Of a stretch of DNA of 64,000 nt, positions 48,201 to 62,944 are shown in pieces. A program made the position numbers and the translations under genes. How positions within the stretch are numbered: position 1 is the first letter of the stretch; each line of letters starts with the position of its first letter. The DNA is from Ancylostoma caninum (lineage: Eukaryota; Nematoda; Chromadorea; Rhabditida; Ancylostomatidae): assembly GCA_037903475.1 (NCBI GenBank), contig JBAJFG010000149.1, positions 1-64,000 of the forward strand, read 5' to 3'. Below the pieces are notes generated by a model, which worked only from the letters and a program-made list of their open reading frames with translations, did not search any database and had not been told where the DNA came from.

Positions 48201-49948
48201 GCTCATTATCATTGGAAATACACGTATCAGCAGACTCTACGTTCTCGCCACGTGGAGCTATCTAACACTTTCCCTCCCCTATTTCATCATATTAATCTTC
48301 TCGCTGGAAAAGAAACGTACCTTCCTTCAACTTTTGGCTCTGAGCGGGGAAAACATGTTGCCATCGTTATCTTTCCTCATATATAACCCCACCTTTGAGC
48401 TTGACGAAGCCTTCTCATGCTAATCAGTGAATTCAGGATGACGACGAAAACCCGTTGTTTTACGCCATCATCAGTTTCGAATCGGAAGAATCCGTTGACA
48501 TGTGCCTGAAGATAAATCACTGTATCAACGGACGGTATGTCTTGCATATTTTTCTTTAACCTTGTTTTTTTTTGTCAGCGATTGCTAGTACAGACCAGTT
48601 TGTTTCGAAATTTTACATTTTTCTTCTCCTTTCTGATGTTTTTAATTCACGCTGCATATCCACTCTACTTTTCCAGGTCTATCATGGTAAGGAAGGCAGT
48701 AAGAAAAGAGCAAGTCAAGTTGGCAGAGCAATCTGAGAGGGAGCGAGCACATTTGGAGGAACATGTGAGTTTTATTCATCCAATCCACCTATCAAAGGTC
48801 GCATGTCGGAAATGGTTTATGAATGATTACGCTTATTTGCTGTATGCATCCCTCTCATCTCTAAGTCTGTATTGTTTCGTCTAAGAATATTGTGTTTCTA
48901 GCAGAAGCATGGATATGCTGGATATGGCAAAGCTTACGTAGCAGTAACGACATTGGGACCACAAAGTGTTCCCGTGGTAAGTATTTCATTTCCACCTATT
49001 TTTCGGTTTCTCAGAAGGAGGTATTCCCACATCTCAGAACGGTATTCCTGTTGGTTATCCAGCTAATTATGTATCGCAATGCGCACCACAAAGTGATCCG
49101 GCACAGGAACAGTATCTCCGCGAATATGAACAATACCAGCAACAGATGGTCGAATATCAGAAGCAGGTAGATTAATTGTTGCTTGTTCCTAATTTCCAAC
49201 TCGGTTCCGTTAGCGTTCCTAAATCACCCAAATTGCGAGCCATTTTCTCTTTGTGTTAATCGAGGGACGAGGTTCACTTTGGTTGCCTACGGTTTTGACC
49301 TATACGCTAGCAGTAGTTAATCATTTTTGGTGGTCGGAAATCCTTCTCATTCCGGCCCAAAAACTGATGTTGTGACTTTTAGTTGGCGGAGTATCAAGTG
49401 AAGCTGAATAAATACCACGACGAGATGCAGCAGTATCAGATGCAAAGGCAGTACAAAACTGCATTGGATCAAGCAGCTTTCCAAAATGCTTATAACTACA
49501 CTGTTCCAAACCAAGGTGAGTAAATGCAAAACTTTTTTTCTTACTGCAAGCTTTGTGATTATTTTTATAGCTAGCGGAAATTCGTCCCATTTGCACCATA
49601 GAGTCCGTTTAGAATCGTTCTTGAACGCTTGTGTTTTTTTTTGTTTTCCAATGGAAGAAATTTTGAGCTAGTGATTACCAAAACCTTCAATTATTTGAAT
49701 ATGCGAATTTACATAAGTTATTCCTTTGTCATTCATTCTAAATTCTGTCTTTGCTGTCTGTGAACAATAATGCCACATTTTCCTGTCATTTAAATGCTCA
49801 TGTTTAATGTGTGCCATGTATTGTGACATTTTTACCAAGTGTTACGTAATTTGAAGGTGCCTCTGCTGAATCCACAAGTACGGATGCGAGTACGGATATT
49901 TCGGAGCGGATGAAAAATTACGGATATCTCGGGCCTCAGCCACCTTAA
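42241..49948 (+). CDS. Two-RRM RNA-binding protein with Gln/Tyr-rich tail (hnRNP-like)
   Basis: Nine exons: 42241-42364, 42423-42544, 42606-42743, 48437-48534, 48677-48764, 48902-48976, 49015-49166, 49383-49515 and 49857-49948 (about 339 aa). RRM1 runs from residue 4 (RRLFVSGIANNV, the RNP2 strand) through MNRGFAYITY (RNP1). RRM2 starts KKLFVSFLGIDGITEDALRQ and is split by a 5.7-kb intron; its second half is NPLFYAIISFESEESVDMCL...CINGRSIMVRKAV. A charged helix (EQVKLAEQSERERAHLEEH) and a Q/Y-rich region (EYEQYQQQMVEYQKQ...QQYQMQRQY) follow. I infer nuclear RNA processing, but no specific orthologue is claimed. At the exon 6-7 junction the strong donor (GTAAGT after 48976) leaves the wrong phase for exon 7; the weak GTGTTC donor after 48966 would be in phase. 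Exon 6 may also start at 48905 (tandem acceptor). Confidence 0.85.
42934..43038. repeat. Near-perfect 50-bp inverted repeat with 5-base loop
   Basis: Arms 42934-42983 and 42989-43038 are reverse complements with one mismatch; the loop is TTGGC. The 14-bp sequence CTGATTCCCATCAC occurs before it (42871-42884) and at its right edge (43038-43051). It lies in the long third intron of the RRM gene. Confidence 0.95.
43642..43941. mobile_element. GC-rich 300-bp TIR element built of ~22-bp repeats in opposite orientations
   Basis: The perfect 13-bp ends are CTCAGACAAAAGT (43642-43654) and its reverse complement (43929-43941). The left half contains repeats of CCCGCTCGCACGGTTATCGC; the right half contains the reverse complement (CGACAACCGTGCGAGCGGGC), so the whole folds back around ~43822. 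It is very GC-rich in an AT-rich intron. No target duplication is evident. Confidence 0.85.
44954..45148. mobile_element. ~195-bp TIR element (MITE)
   Basis: The left end is GGGTCATGATGAGTCAAAAT and the right end is the reverse complement of GGGTCATGATGAGGCAAAAA; the similarity covers about 24 bases. The interior is GC-richer than its flanks. It lies in the third intron of the RRM gene. Confidence 0.75.
45276..45420. repeat. Dispersed repeat related to 9610-9747
   Basis: Shares GCTGGCATCAA, GATGAAAA, AAACCCAGAT, GCGGCGCGGACGCGCTGCGTG-like and CATCGATGCTC blocks in order with 9610-9747. The class is unknown. Confidence 0.5.
45421..46462. other. Intronic DNA with moderately GC-rich stretches; no gene seen
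   Basis: Part of the 5.7-kb third intron of the RRM gene. Open frames here (for example minus strand 45863-46321) lack recognisable domains or splice support and may be repeat-derived. Confidence 0.3.
46463..46640. mobile_element. MITE related to 61914-62088 (diverged copy)
   Basis: Starts TCCTTCTCGAAAAAGACGGA and ends near CTAAAAGGACT. The interior aligns in order with the 61914-62088 element: CGTGACTGCAGAAAC, GAGAGAGCACGCT, GGTCGGATATGTCCC, GCGATTCTGTGG, GAAACTGCACGCGC. The ends are more diverged than in the other copy. Confidence 0.65.
47160..47341 (-). repeat. tRNA-derived SINE with pol III A and B boxes
   Basis: On the minus strand the 5' end reads GGCGCGTGTGGCGCAGTGGT, with an A box TGGCGCAGTGGT (47319-47330), then a B box GGTTCGATCCC (47277-47287) about 30-40 bases further on, followed by a non-tRNA tail. 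The stems do not make a canonical tRNA, so this is a SINE head and not a functional tRNA gene. A degenerate relative is at 25900-26160. Confidence 0.8.
47576..47617. repeat. (GA)n microsatellite-like tract
   Basis: A GA/AG-rich run (GAAAGAAAGGAGAGAGAGAG...) in the long intron of the RRM gene. Confidence 0.8.
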
Positions 49949-50150
49949 GATCGTCTACACTGCTCATCATGTTGATAATTGTTGTATCTGTTATTGTTAT
50001 TATTGGTACGTTCAGATCTCATCTTTCATAAACAGTTGTGATAGTAGACCGCGTTGGTAGTTTCCAAGTGGACTTGATCCCCAGTTCTTGGTATTCGTTT
50101 TTGTTTCCTCCCTGTTAATAATTATACCTTGGACCATTTTCGATCCTTCA

Positions 50151-53100
50151 ATGCTGTGGAGAACACTATGTGAGGATACGGCGACGTATGAGTTCCCCGT
50201 TGTTGCGCGTGATTACTTCGACAAAGTGAAGCTTTCAGAATTTCCCTTTGCAATTTTTCAAAGTACATTTTGTTTTAGTTAGTGCTTATCTGGAGGACCC
50301 AAAGTCAGTCTGTGAACCGTCGCCTTTTCGGTTCTGTGGCTCTGGAAGCAAACTGTGAAGATTACCATGTTGTTCTGGAAAACGCGCTACGACTAGTCGG
50401 TGCCGGTAAGTTAATACTCCCAGTGGAGGAAAGGATATGATAAATGGGTTTTTTTTTTCGGAACAATATTGTCTAAAATATGAAATTCATGTATAGATAC
50501 ATGTTTTACACTACCGCATTCATCGCCCAAATGATTTCCGTTTGCTAACAATGACTTTAATGTTAATTCTAGTATAACGAACGTTACGTCGAAGTCAATG
50601 ATGATCAAAACATTGCTCAATGGTTGGGCATTTTAGTCGCTTACGTGGCATTCCAATAACCAATTTGCTTATAGCGCCGTGTGAGCAAGAATGTGAAGTT
50701 CGAAAGCTAATTCCGAAGGATAGATTGTTTTCTCAGAAATGCTACGAAGTTTCTTACTACGGAGGTAATTTTCCCGTTTTAAAATTCCATTTATTCTCCT
50801 TGATTTTTTTTCTTTATACGAAAATACTGTGAATAGTCTTTTGCTGGCCAATTTTCATGTTAGTTTATCTCTAAACGGATGTGTTCTTGAATGGGAAGGC
50901 GATTTTGATTTTGAGCGGAATGCTCTATACTCACACAACTTATGATTTTTGTTCAGACAAACTTGAAATGGTCTTCATCCCTGTACAACTTGATCTCAGT
51001 GACTCCAAGAAGGCAGTTCACATTCCCTACCCCTACAGGATCAGCTGTCAACAGTCGTCTGATTCTAGGCACGTGAATACTCGTGCCACTTTCGTTGACT
51101 GTTTTCTGTTTTCTTACTTTATTTTCTCTCACCCGCTTATACTTGCCTTTCCTTTGTTCATTATGTACGCTTCAGTTTGCGCTTGATCATCTCAGTACCC
51201 ACAAACATCGTGGATACGGAATGCCATTGGCTCCTCAATACAGTTTTTCTTGCACTTTTCAAATGGCTGCGATTCATCGATCCACAAAAGAAGATACGGA
51301 GGTCTAACAATCTATTGGATATCGAAGAATACAGTCATCGTTATAAACGAATAAAGGAAGAATATGGCCGCACACTGGTTCAAGTAGGTTTTGTATTTGT
51401 TTTGATCCTCAACACTTCAGCTACTTAAAATTAATAAATTTTAGAACTGGACAGAAAAGACTGATCCCAAAAAGTTCGTGTACGAAGATTGTGGCATTGC
51501 TACCTATTTACTGGTTGGTTTCTATTCTACCATTGGTAGTTTAATACTAATCCAGTCTTTTCTTACAGGAATACTGGAAAAATCGCGGTCGTTTTCCAAG
51601 GAAATTTGCAGATTTGGGATGTGGAAATGGACTGCTTGTATATCTCCTCAATAAAGAAGCGGTAGGTTGGTTTCTGAAAAGATCACGTAAATTCTCATTA
51701 TTGTTATCATTATCAGAAACCATACTTTATTGACACGAATAGTTTTCTAACAGTAAAATTGTTCTGTTGATCTAGTTCTTCATTTGCACATTCATATATT
51801 CGTTTTAGTGCGGAGTGCGCTGTGATATAGGGTAATTTCTAACAAAGTTCAAAGTCTTTTCTCACGGCATGATATCTCCGCGTTTTGTGTTAGAGCTTCA
51901 TCATTGTTTAGGTAAACGGCATTGGCATCGATGTACGTAAACGAAAAATTTGGTCGGAGCAGCTTTCAGGGACTTCCCTTATAGAAGCAGTCGTTGATCC
52001 TTCTCAGGTTTCGTTTTCAGCTTAAGACTTGAGAGTACTACAACTTACAATACAGTACTTGCGGTGCAACTTACTGCACACAGTTTACCGTTCTAGGATA
52101 AAAATTCAATTCCGCATGATGTGGACTATCTTATCGGCAATCATACTGACGAGTTGACACCTTGGCTGCCTATTATGGCTGCGAGGTAAATGTCTCCCTT
52201 CTTTATTTTAACATGATCCTTTTTTTTTTACCAAAAATCACTTTGAAAAAATAATTTTAGCGAGTATCTCGTGTTTATTTAGGAGAAATTGTGAATTTTT
52301 CGTTTTGCCTTGCTGCCCTTTCAACTTTTTCGGGAAATACGTGGCTCGACCTGGTGATACAGGAAGTCAATATGATTCATTCCTACGGTTTACTAGAGAG
52401 GTGAGCTGTGGAAGGATTGTGGAGCCTCCAACTTTTTTTTTGTTAGCTTTGCTTTGATGAGAACATTTTCAGATATGTACTCGATTAGGTTTTGTTGTTG
52501 AAGAAGACCGTTTGAGTATCCCCAGCACAAAAAGGGTTGGTGGTTTATTCAATTCCAATGTTTGCGAGACGTTTCGTGCTTCGTATGGGTTCAGCCGCTT
52601 CAAAAACATGGTTACGGTATTGACAGCTTGTTTTCCCGTTGATGCTTCTGCGCGTTAGCGGCGTGTTCGTTGAACAACATATTGTTGTGGCGCTTGTCTC
52701 GATTTTTCTCCTGGCGAATGTGCTATGTACTTGTGGGGCTAGCATTGGAACAGGCATTTCCCCGTATATGTAGCGTTCATCTGCCATTATAAATGTCAAT
52801 GCAGAATTTTCTAGTTATGCTCTGTCGTCTCATTTTGGAAATAGGTGACAGTGCTTTTCAGCTTTGCTTTGTCTGTAGCATTCCTCCTGATGGCCTTGTG
52901 CCGAATGTTGAAGAAGTTATCGAAGAACTTACTGGTTCTGCAACGAAGGCGTTCCTTCCAAGGCCGAAGGTGGAACAGGTATGTCAGTGATTAATCTACT
53001 GGCGTTAGGAAATGTGGAGATCACTGTCATATCGGAACAATGTAACATTTCAACCGCTGTTTCCTGCACCTTTCGCGTCTGAGTTTATAGTCAGGTTAAA

Positions 53101-55794
53101 GATCCATACTTTTTTGAAATAAGCTACCATGCCTACGGAACCGCCATTGCCCATTCATGACACTCTGTGCCATCATTAATTGAGTCACGTACGCACGTAC
53201 GAAGCATTTCTAACCTCAGTTGCTTTTTAAAACTTCTCATGTTATATAATTCTATTGTTTGCTTCTTAAAACTTCTCATTTTATAATTCTATTGTTCCTA
53301 TTTCAAAGCTATTCCTACTACTGCTATTCTTGTCTCAAAATGCAGGCAAGCCGTTGAAGACATCACTTGCTTCCTCTTCTGACAGCCGTTTAATAGACAC
53401 TGTAGCCATAAGGGGAGAATGCGATGCGGTCATGAGAAATGTTGAAGTTTTCTCGGAAAATGTACGGAACATATTGCTTCGCGACCTGTGCACACATGCA
53501 AGAGAAGGCGTGCACTTATAGTGGATTCCTGCGAGATGACGGAAGGCTCCTCATGCTTTCTATTTGTTACGATATGCTTGCTGCCGTATGTCTTGACTTG
53601 CCATTTCATATCTTCGTTGCCTCAAAGGAAAGCCATTGCTTCGATGTTTTTAACACGTTCGCGACCTTAGGCTTTCGGCATGGCGTGCCCCGTGGGACAT
53701 GGGCGGTCTCTTAAGCACGCATTTGTGCTCAGCCGGTTGTGCACCCGGTCCTACGCGTCACGGTTGTCAACTGGTTGGGCACATTGTCGTGAATGTGTTG
53801 AAAGGTCACTATTTTGGAAGTTTATGCCATAAATTCATTGAATATTTGGTAAATTTGGCATCCTAATGTGTCTTGCAAGTAAACGGAATGGAATAGTTTT
53901 TTGATGCTCCCTGAAAGGGGAAATACTAACAGAGTTAACATACTTAGCCCGCGTTAAGTCAAAGACTGGCTATTTGTTACGTTATGAGGTTCTTCGTCGC
54001 TACATCTAATGAGGGTCCTGTTATCTTCTCGCCAGCGAACCACATCTTCCTTTCTTCATCTAAAGCTGCACTAGGGCGTCGATTCGAGATTTCTGTGCAT
54101 CAAACGATCAAAATATTCTTCAACGTAGCTGCCATTCCTATACCGGCTTCCTCCCACGCTGAGATTACGAGGTGGAAGCCCCTCGCATATGTAATTCTGA
54201 TTAGATTGTCGTCCCACTTTAGGTGATTTGGTTGAATTCCTAGAGCTTTAGTGTGATTTATATTTCTTATTAAGGGGTTCCGGATAGGATCTGCGGCTCA
54301 TCTTTCATGTGGGAAGAATGTTTTGAATCTTGTCTTGAGCCATCAAATGTATCCATAAGCGGGTATTTGTCATAATATGAAGTTCCTAATGAATTTCATG
54401 AAATAGGTTATGTGAATTTAGTGGTACAACAACAACATCCAAATAATCTCTGTACATCATCTATGTTGTTTTGTTTTGCCTGGTTCAGATTAATGTTTCA
54501 GATACGAAACTGTTTGAATATCCCTCCCGATACACGATGGGCCTTAACAAAACGGTTTTTCGACAAAATCTTGCAGAGCAGTGACGAGTTGAGAGAGTAA
54601 GTGTTGCCTCATCGTATTTCGAGTTATCTTTCTTGGAACAAGGCTTCATCCTATGCTTTTCAGTGGGTGGAGATGTGGAGGAGCAATCGACCTAGTCGAA
54701 TTGGCTTCAATGTTGACTGAAGCTGAAAAACAACTCATGAAACAACAATGTGGAGGACTGCAAACATTTTTGAGGAATCAGCATCAGGTTTTCAAGGTTG
54801 GAGTCTTATAGACTTATAGACTTTCTTGTTAGGCATAGTGCTTCACATGGGAGAAGCAAAGGTTATTTTTTTATTAGTTTCATTATCTAGTGCTACGTGC
54901 TTATATCGGAAGGTAAGGTGATTCTCAAAGCAATTTAATGGTCTACTTCATAAATTGCATTAGACAGATGCCTTTGTCACGTTTTCCATTGAGATAAGTG
55001 TCTTATCTGGCTCATCTACCAATAAGACCTTTTCGCGGACACGCTTTTTATTGTCATTCTTCTACTTTTGCTAGCTGTTTTTACATTGAATCTTGGAGTC
55101 GTGCGAAGTTAGCCTGTTACTGTTCTTCCTTCTAATATTGGAAATATTTCTTGAGTTTAGCGTTTACGTCAAGAATGTCAATGCAAAGTGTAGTTGGTAT
55201 GTGTTTGCCATGGTTTCGAAGGCAGTTGAGAAGTGCTGTAATGTTGTATTGAAGCGTGATCTTTTTCATTGTTGAGTTTCTTGAAAATGGAATCGGAATG
55301 AGCAGTTTTGAACGATTATCGCAGACTGCATTCGACTATCTAGTAATATTGGTCTGTATTTTACTGTGACGGTATCCAGCCTCGTGCGTGAAAATTACCA
55401 CTTCTTGGCCGATATGACGTCACTGATAATTGGGCATAAAAAGTTGTTTGAACTTGGTGCCAATTCAGTGCCTGAATTAAAAAATGCTCCAGTATGGAGT
55501 AGACAGATTTTCTGGTACTTGTGCTTACAAACGTGAACTCTCATCACTAATTGGCATTCATATTGCCTAACTGTCTCCACTATTCTTGCTTAGCAACTAT
55601 AATGAGCCAAATAACTGCAGTGGATTTAGGTCACTGGTGGGAAGGCTCGATTACGTGACTTTCGTGAAGAGGTTTCTCGAAAACCTAAAAATTCCAAAGG
55701 TACTCTATCGCGAACTGGGATTTCACCATGTTGGATGGCTGAAAACCATCCAGATGGGTGTCCCATGAAAGATAATTGTCAGTTTAAACATTGA
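50151..55794 (+). CDS. TRMT44: tRNA (uracil-2'-O-)-methyltransferase, TRM44 family, with C-terminal CCCH finger
   Basis: Exons: 50151-50225, 50279-50405, about 50573-50764, 50957-51068, 51176-51383, 51445-51513, 51569-51661, 51912-52007, 52097-52185, 52283-52400, 52473-52535, 52862-52978, 53309 (or 53346)-53461, 54502-54596, 54664-54796 and 55630-55794. The family 2'-O-methylates U44 of tRNA-Ser. Recognisable blocks are VNRRLFGS near the N-terminus, DPKKFVYEDCGIATYLL, the SAM motif FADLGCGNGLLVYLL, GIGIDVRKRKIW, DYLIGNHTDELTPWLP, CEFFVLPCCPFNFFGKY, RLSIPSTKR, ENIRNCLNIPPD (exon junction), and QCGGLQTFLRNQHQVFK. The tail CWMAENHPDGCPMKDNCQFKH is a CCCH zinc finger ending the protein. The intron after 51068 appears to be GC-AG. 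Exon 3 does not join in phase on its 5' side and changes frame near 50625; exon 13 has an ambiguous start. These may be assembly indels or a missed micro-exon. Confidence 0.92.
53220..53296. repeat. Tandem duplication of ~39 bp
   Basis: TTGCTTTTTAAAACTTCTCA... (53220-53258) is repeated as TTGCTTCTTAAAACTTCTCA... (53259-53296). It lies in the intron before exon 13 of the TRMT44 gene. Confidence 0.85.
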
Positions 55795-56177
55795 ATTTGT
55801 CTATTTCTCATTTCTTCTGACATAGTTTCATAGCTTAGTGGCGTATTCCGTTGTAAATGTTGTTTTGGCGAAAATCGTTGCTATTCCTTTATTCCTTTAT
55901 TCATAATATCGGTTCACATCTTGAAAGAACTATGAACTATGAACTGTTATCTGAAATTTCGTCACGGTTACTGTGATTTCTTTTTTTTCTTCAAATTTGG
56001 CATTAGTTCTTCGTTCTTTGTATACACACTTATCTCAATAGTATCATTCTTTTTGATTTTTTTGAATATCAGGATGCTCTAACTTTGTTTGGTCCACTTT
56101 TCTTTTCATGGATGCAGTATGGCGTGTTGTTGTTAAGTGTTGTTTTTTGATTGTTATCATTTGTTCCTTTGTCTGCA

Positions 56178-56183
56178 AATAAA
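56178..56183 (+). terminator. Poly(A) signal AATAAA
   Basis: A consensus hexamer 384 bases after the TRMT44 stop and 207 bases before the NAMPT start. It is a plausible 3' end for TRMT44 in an operon-like arrangement. Confidence 0.45.
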
Positions 56184-56310
56184 AGTTGTTTGGCGTTGCC
56201 AGTTGCAGTGCTTTGATGGGTTTCCCATCCACTAAATGCTTAATAATATTTTTTTCTGTTCTTAACTGTGCGCCGCCGTCCCCTCCTTCTTTTCATTGGA
56301 ATTCCTATTA

Positions 56311-56323
56311 TTTTCCTTTGCAG
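56311..56323 (+). promoter_or_regulatory. Candidate trans-splice acceptor for NAMPT
   Basis: TTTTCCTTTGCAG, a strong nematode acceptor, ends 66 bases before the NAMPT ATG with no upstream coding exon to join. It is consistent with SL addition; this is inferred only. Confidence 0.4.
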
Positions 56324-56389
56324 CTTTCCTTTTTCTCCTCATTTTGAATATAGTTTGCGATAAGGCTATTGCATTTGGCTGGGAAAACC

Positions 56390-59843
<3,454 letters not shown>

Positions 59844-61913
59844 TTATTCGTTTATACAGTATTCCAGAATTGAATAGTCACTGTTCCCGTTTATCCTCTT
59901 AGTCAAAGTGCTTATCCGTTTTCATTAACTTCCATTTACTCAGGAATGTATCGAAATTAGATGTTTAATGTTGTGAAGGTGAGCATCTCCTGCCTATCAT
60001 TTCCCAATTCTTGATCTTCGTTCCATGATCTGTTTCTTGCTATTCTTGCTTTCTTACCCGTTTGTTCATATCTAGAACATTTCTAACGCATTAGAGATTA
60101 GAGATTCCATAGTTCCCCTGTCTGTAGACATTTTTGGGTCGAAATGTGTTGATTCTTCACATTTATCAGCAGATGCTTGGTTGTAGACTTTACCTCACCG
60201 CATAGGTAGGTTGCACTCTTGAGCACGCGTAGTTCACCCACATAGTTTTATCCCACTTGAATAGGCGAAGTCATTTTAATAAGAGGGAGTACTCCTGAAT
60301 ATTGATGTGCCTTCTTAATTAGTATTTCAGTTGAATAAAAAGCATGTAGAACACAATAGTTCGGAGTGCAGTTTTGAGTTGGTAAGCGTACCGGTTTATT
60401 CTGAAGCATAAGCGGTTCGTTATTTTAAGCTGCCGCTTACTTTCATACCAAAGAGAGGTGGATCACTTGCGAAGAACTAGGGGCTCGTCCGTGTTTCGGA
60501 TGTTTTGCTGATGTTAATTTAGTTTCTGGGTTCATAAATCTGAAATACTACGCCAGAAGTTCGTTAGCACGACATGTGGTTGTCTTCTGTACGAGTACGA
60601 CAGCAGGAGTATGGACCTAGAGAGTAGATGAAAGGTGTTTCTGCAACGTTGGTATCAATCACTGAAGCTTGTGAAGTCTGCCTTGGTAGAAGTTAATGGA
60701 AGGTTTCGAAAGTAACTCACCGGTCCCCATATTTAGAAGTGCGTTTCTCTTTCGGAATTAAAAATAGTAGATTACATATATAATTTAACTATTAGGTCAT
60801 AACATGCGTTTTTGTGGTTTTTCAGATTTTTTTTACAGTTTTCCTCACCCATTTTCTAACCACTGGATATGTGCCATACATGATTCGAAAGCATTGCTCA
60901 TGCTCCACGAGAAAGTTCTGATCAGTTCTTTTGGACCAACTGCCTGCAGAACGGTGTACACCTGCTTATCCTGACATTCATTTGAAGCTCGAAAAACCGT
61001 CAGAACTGCTCAGTCGACCTGTTCTGAGTATGAAGGAAGCGTTTTGCTTGAAATGACCAGTCATCAGCAATCTTCTAAGCTCAAAAAGACACTTGATCTC
61101 GGTGACAACAACCACTTCGATCGAACAGTTTTGTTTCAAGAAGATCTGGTGGAACTGCCGCAGAGGATTCATATGGTCTAGATGGACATCATACTTCTCG
61201 AAGTTACAATATAAATTAGACAATTCTGCTGCAAGAATTGAACCGCCAAGTTCTGGTCATCCTATCCCAGGCTAACGTCGGGCTCTACCCCTGCCAACAC
61301 CGTCAAACTGGCTCTCCAAGATTTCGATTAAGATTAAGGAAGTTCTTCGGCTTTTATATTCTACAGTGCTTACGTGATCAAACAGCGTCTCATCGTGGCT
61401 CCCACTGAATAAAAAGAGGAAATGGTATTTCCTCTCGGGTTGACGATTCGCTGGACAGTGGTTCCCTCTTCTCGATTTTGAACGGTCATACTATTTCATC
61501 CTAACCATGGGTTTCTTTTCCCCAGACTTCTCTCAAAGCGAAGGGTTTTCCTCGTAAGACTGAAAATTTTGTGGGTTCAATGCGTGGTCCACATCGGGAT
61601 CGTCCAGTCGTCCTCGATCTTGCGAAAGATGGTCAGCGAACATTCCGTTTTGTTTCTCTCCAATTCGTAGGCTGCGCGATAGATCTTCGACTCAGCTACT
61701 GCGGAATCGTTACACATAACCTTTGTGGTCAGCCTCCACGTACTCCCTACACCGTTTGCTCGATAGAGCTCTCGGAACAACATTCAGGATCATTAATATA
61801 CGAGCCCCCAGTCAAGCAAGACAGTGAATCCCAACCACTGAGTGCTTTCGTGGAGAGCAGGAGTCTTGCGAGTGTGCCGGCTATACAGCTTACTCCTATT
61901 CTAGCTTGTACAG
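59844..61913. other. 3' flank of NAMPT and intergenic DNA
   Basis: An AATAAA at 60334-60339 could be the NAMPT poly(A) signal. Minus-strand frames at 60978-61223 and 61577-61783 and a plus-strand frame at 61571-62014 have no recognised domain. The last overlaps a TIR element in its 3' half, which argues against a conserved gene. Confidence 0.35.
60334..60339 (+). terminator. Candidate poly(A) signal AATAAA
   Basis: A consensus hexamer 490 bases after the NAMPT stop codon; no closer perfect hexamer was noticed. Confidence 0.4.
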
Positions 61914-62088
61914 TCCTTGTCGAAAAGATAGACGGATTCCATGACCGCAGAAACGCGATGGGACCTGGACGACAGATGCGGAGAGAGCATGCTCCGAGTG
62001 AGAGGGTCGAATAGGTCCCTACGCGATTCTGCAGCCGCTGCGACGCTATGGAACCGCATGCGCAGTCCGTCTATCTTTTCGACAAGGA
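61914..62088. mobile_element. 175-bp MITE with perfect 23-bp inverted ends
   Basis: The left end 61914-61936 (beginning TCCTTGTCGAAAAGATAGAC) and the right end 62066-62088 are exact reverse complements over 23 bases. TGTAC lies close to both sides. A diverged relative is at 46463-46640. No coding capacity. Confidence 0.88.
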
Positions 62089-62944
62089 TGTACCTTAGCG
62101 CAGCGATGGGTACCGCTAGCAAGGGTTCGCTTTCTGCATTCAATGTTATCTGTCTTTGTGGTATAGTGTCTCATCCTAGATTACTGTTGCTGATCTTTGC
62201 AAGCCTGATTTTTTTTGGGGGGGGGGGGGGGGGTCGTATGGCGCGATTCTTTGGGTGGCACTATAGGCAGATGTGATCTGAGCGCGCTCCTACCACCCGG
62301 TATACTGTCTCGCGTCGCGGTTTGCCTGGGTCTGCCTGGCAGGGCAACTCGTCCATGCAACCCTCATCCAACCGTAGAGAAGTGCGTTGAACTAGCGATA
62401 CTTGTGGTTTTTAGGATACACGGATGAACAAATGTTTCGAACATCAAGCTTATTCGAATATCTAAGTGAATGTGCTGTTTTATAGAAGGCCACAGATTAC
62501 TCTGTTCAAATAAAAAGCTTTCTGAAACAACCAAACAAGCACTTTATACAATACATATGTATAATCAGGGCCAAGCGTCCGATGGGAATTTCCCATGAGG
62601 GGGTCGTATGGGAGGGTGCTGGGAAGGGTGGGGTTGTATTGGAGAGGTGTGGGTGGGGTACGTAGAGGGGTGGCTTGACCATTGAATGTAAATTCATGAT
62701 TGTTTTATGACGTGACAAATGACATTCCGCCCAAGAACGATCACGTCATATCGAGTTAAAGCAGGACTGGTTGGCAGCGTATGAGAGAAAGCGGCTTCGG
62801 CGTACCCACGGTTTCGATTCCCGGCGCCTTCCATAAATTTTTGCACGAGTAGGAATCGCTTCAGAATCAAGTGTGGAGTAAAGAGGACGGAAATGTTTAA
62901 AAAATAGAGTGTGGGTAGCGAGATCAATCGATTGCACATGCTAG
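62089..62944. other. Intergenic; contains a 17-base G run
   Basis: A G17 homopolymer lies at 62217-62233. A GGTTTCGATTCCCGG sequence near 62812 resembles a pol III B box but no tRNA fold was found. No gene recognised. Confidence 0.4.

Noticed and set aside
61571..62014. 147-aa plus-strand frame as a gene
   Set aside because: Its 3' third lies inside the 61914-62088 MITE, and there is no recognised domain.
62806..62828. B-box-like GGTTTCGATTCCCGG sequence as a tRNA gene
   Set aside because: One extra T in the box and no cloverleaf with the upstream sequence.
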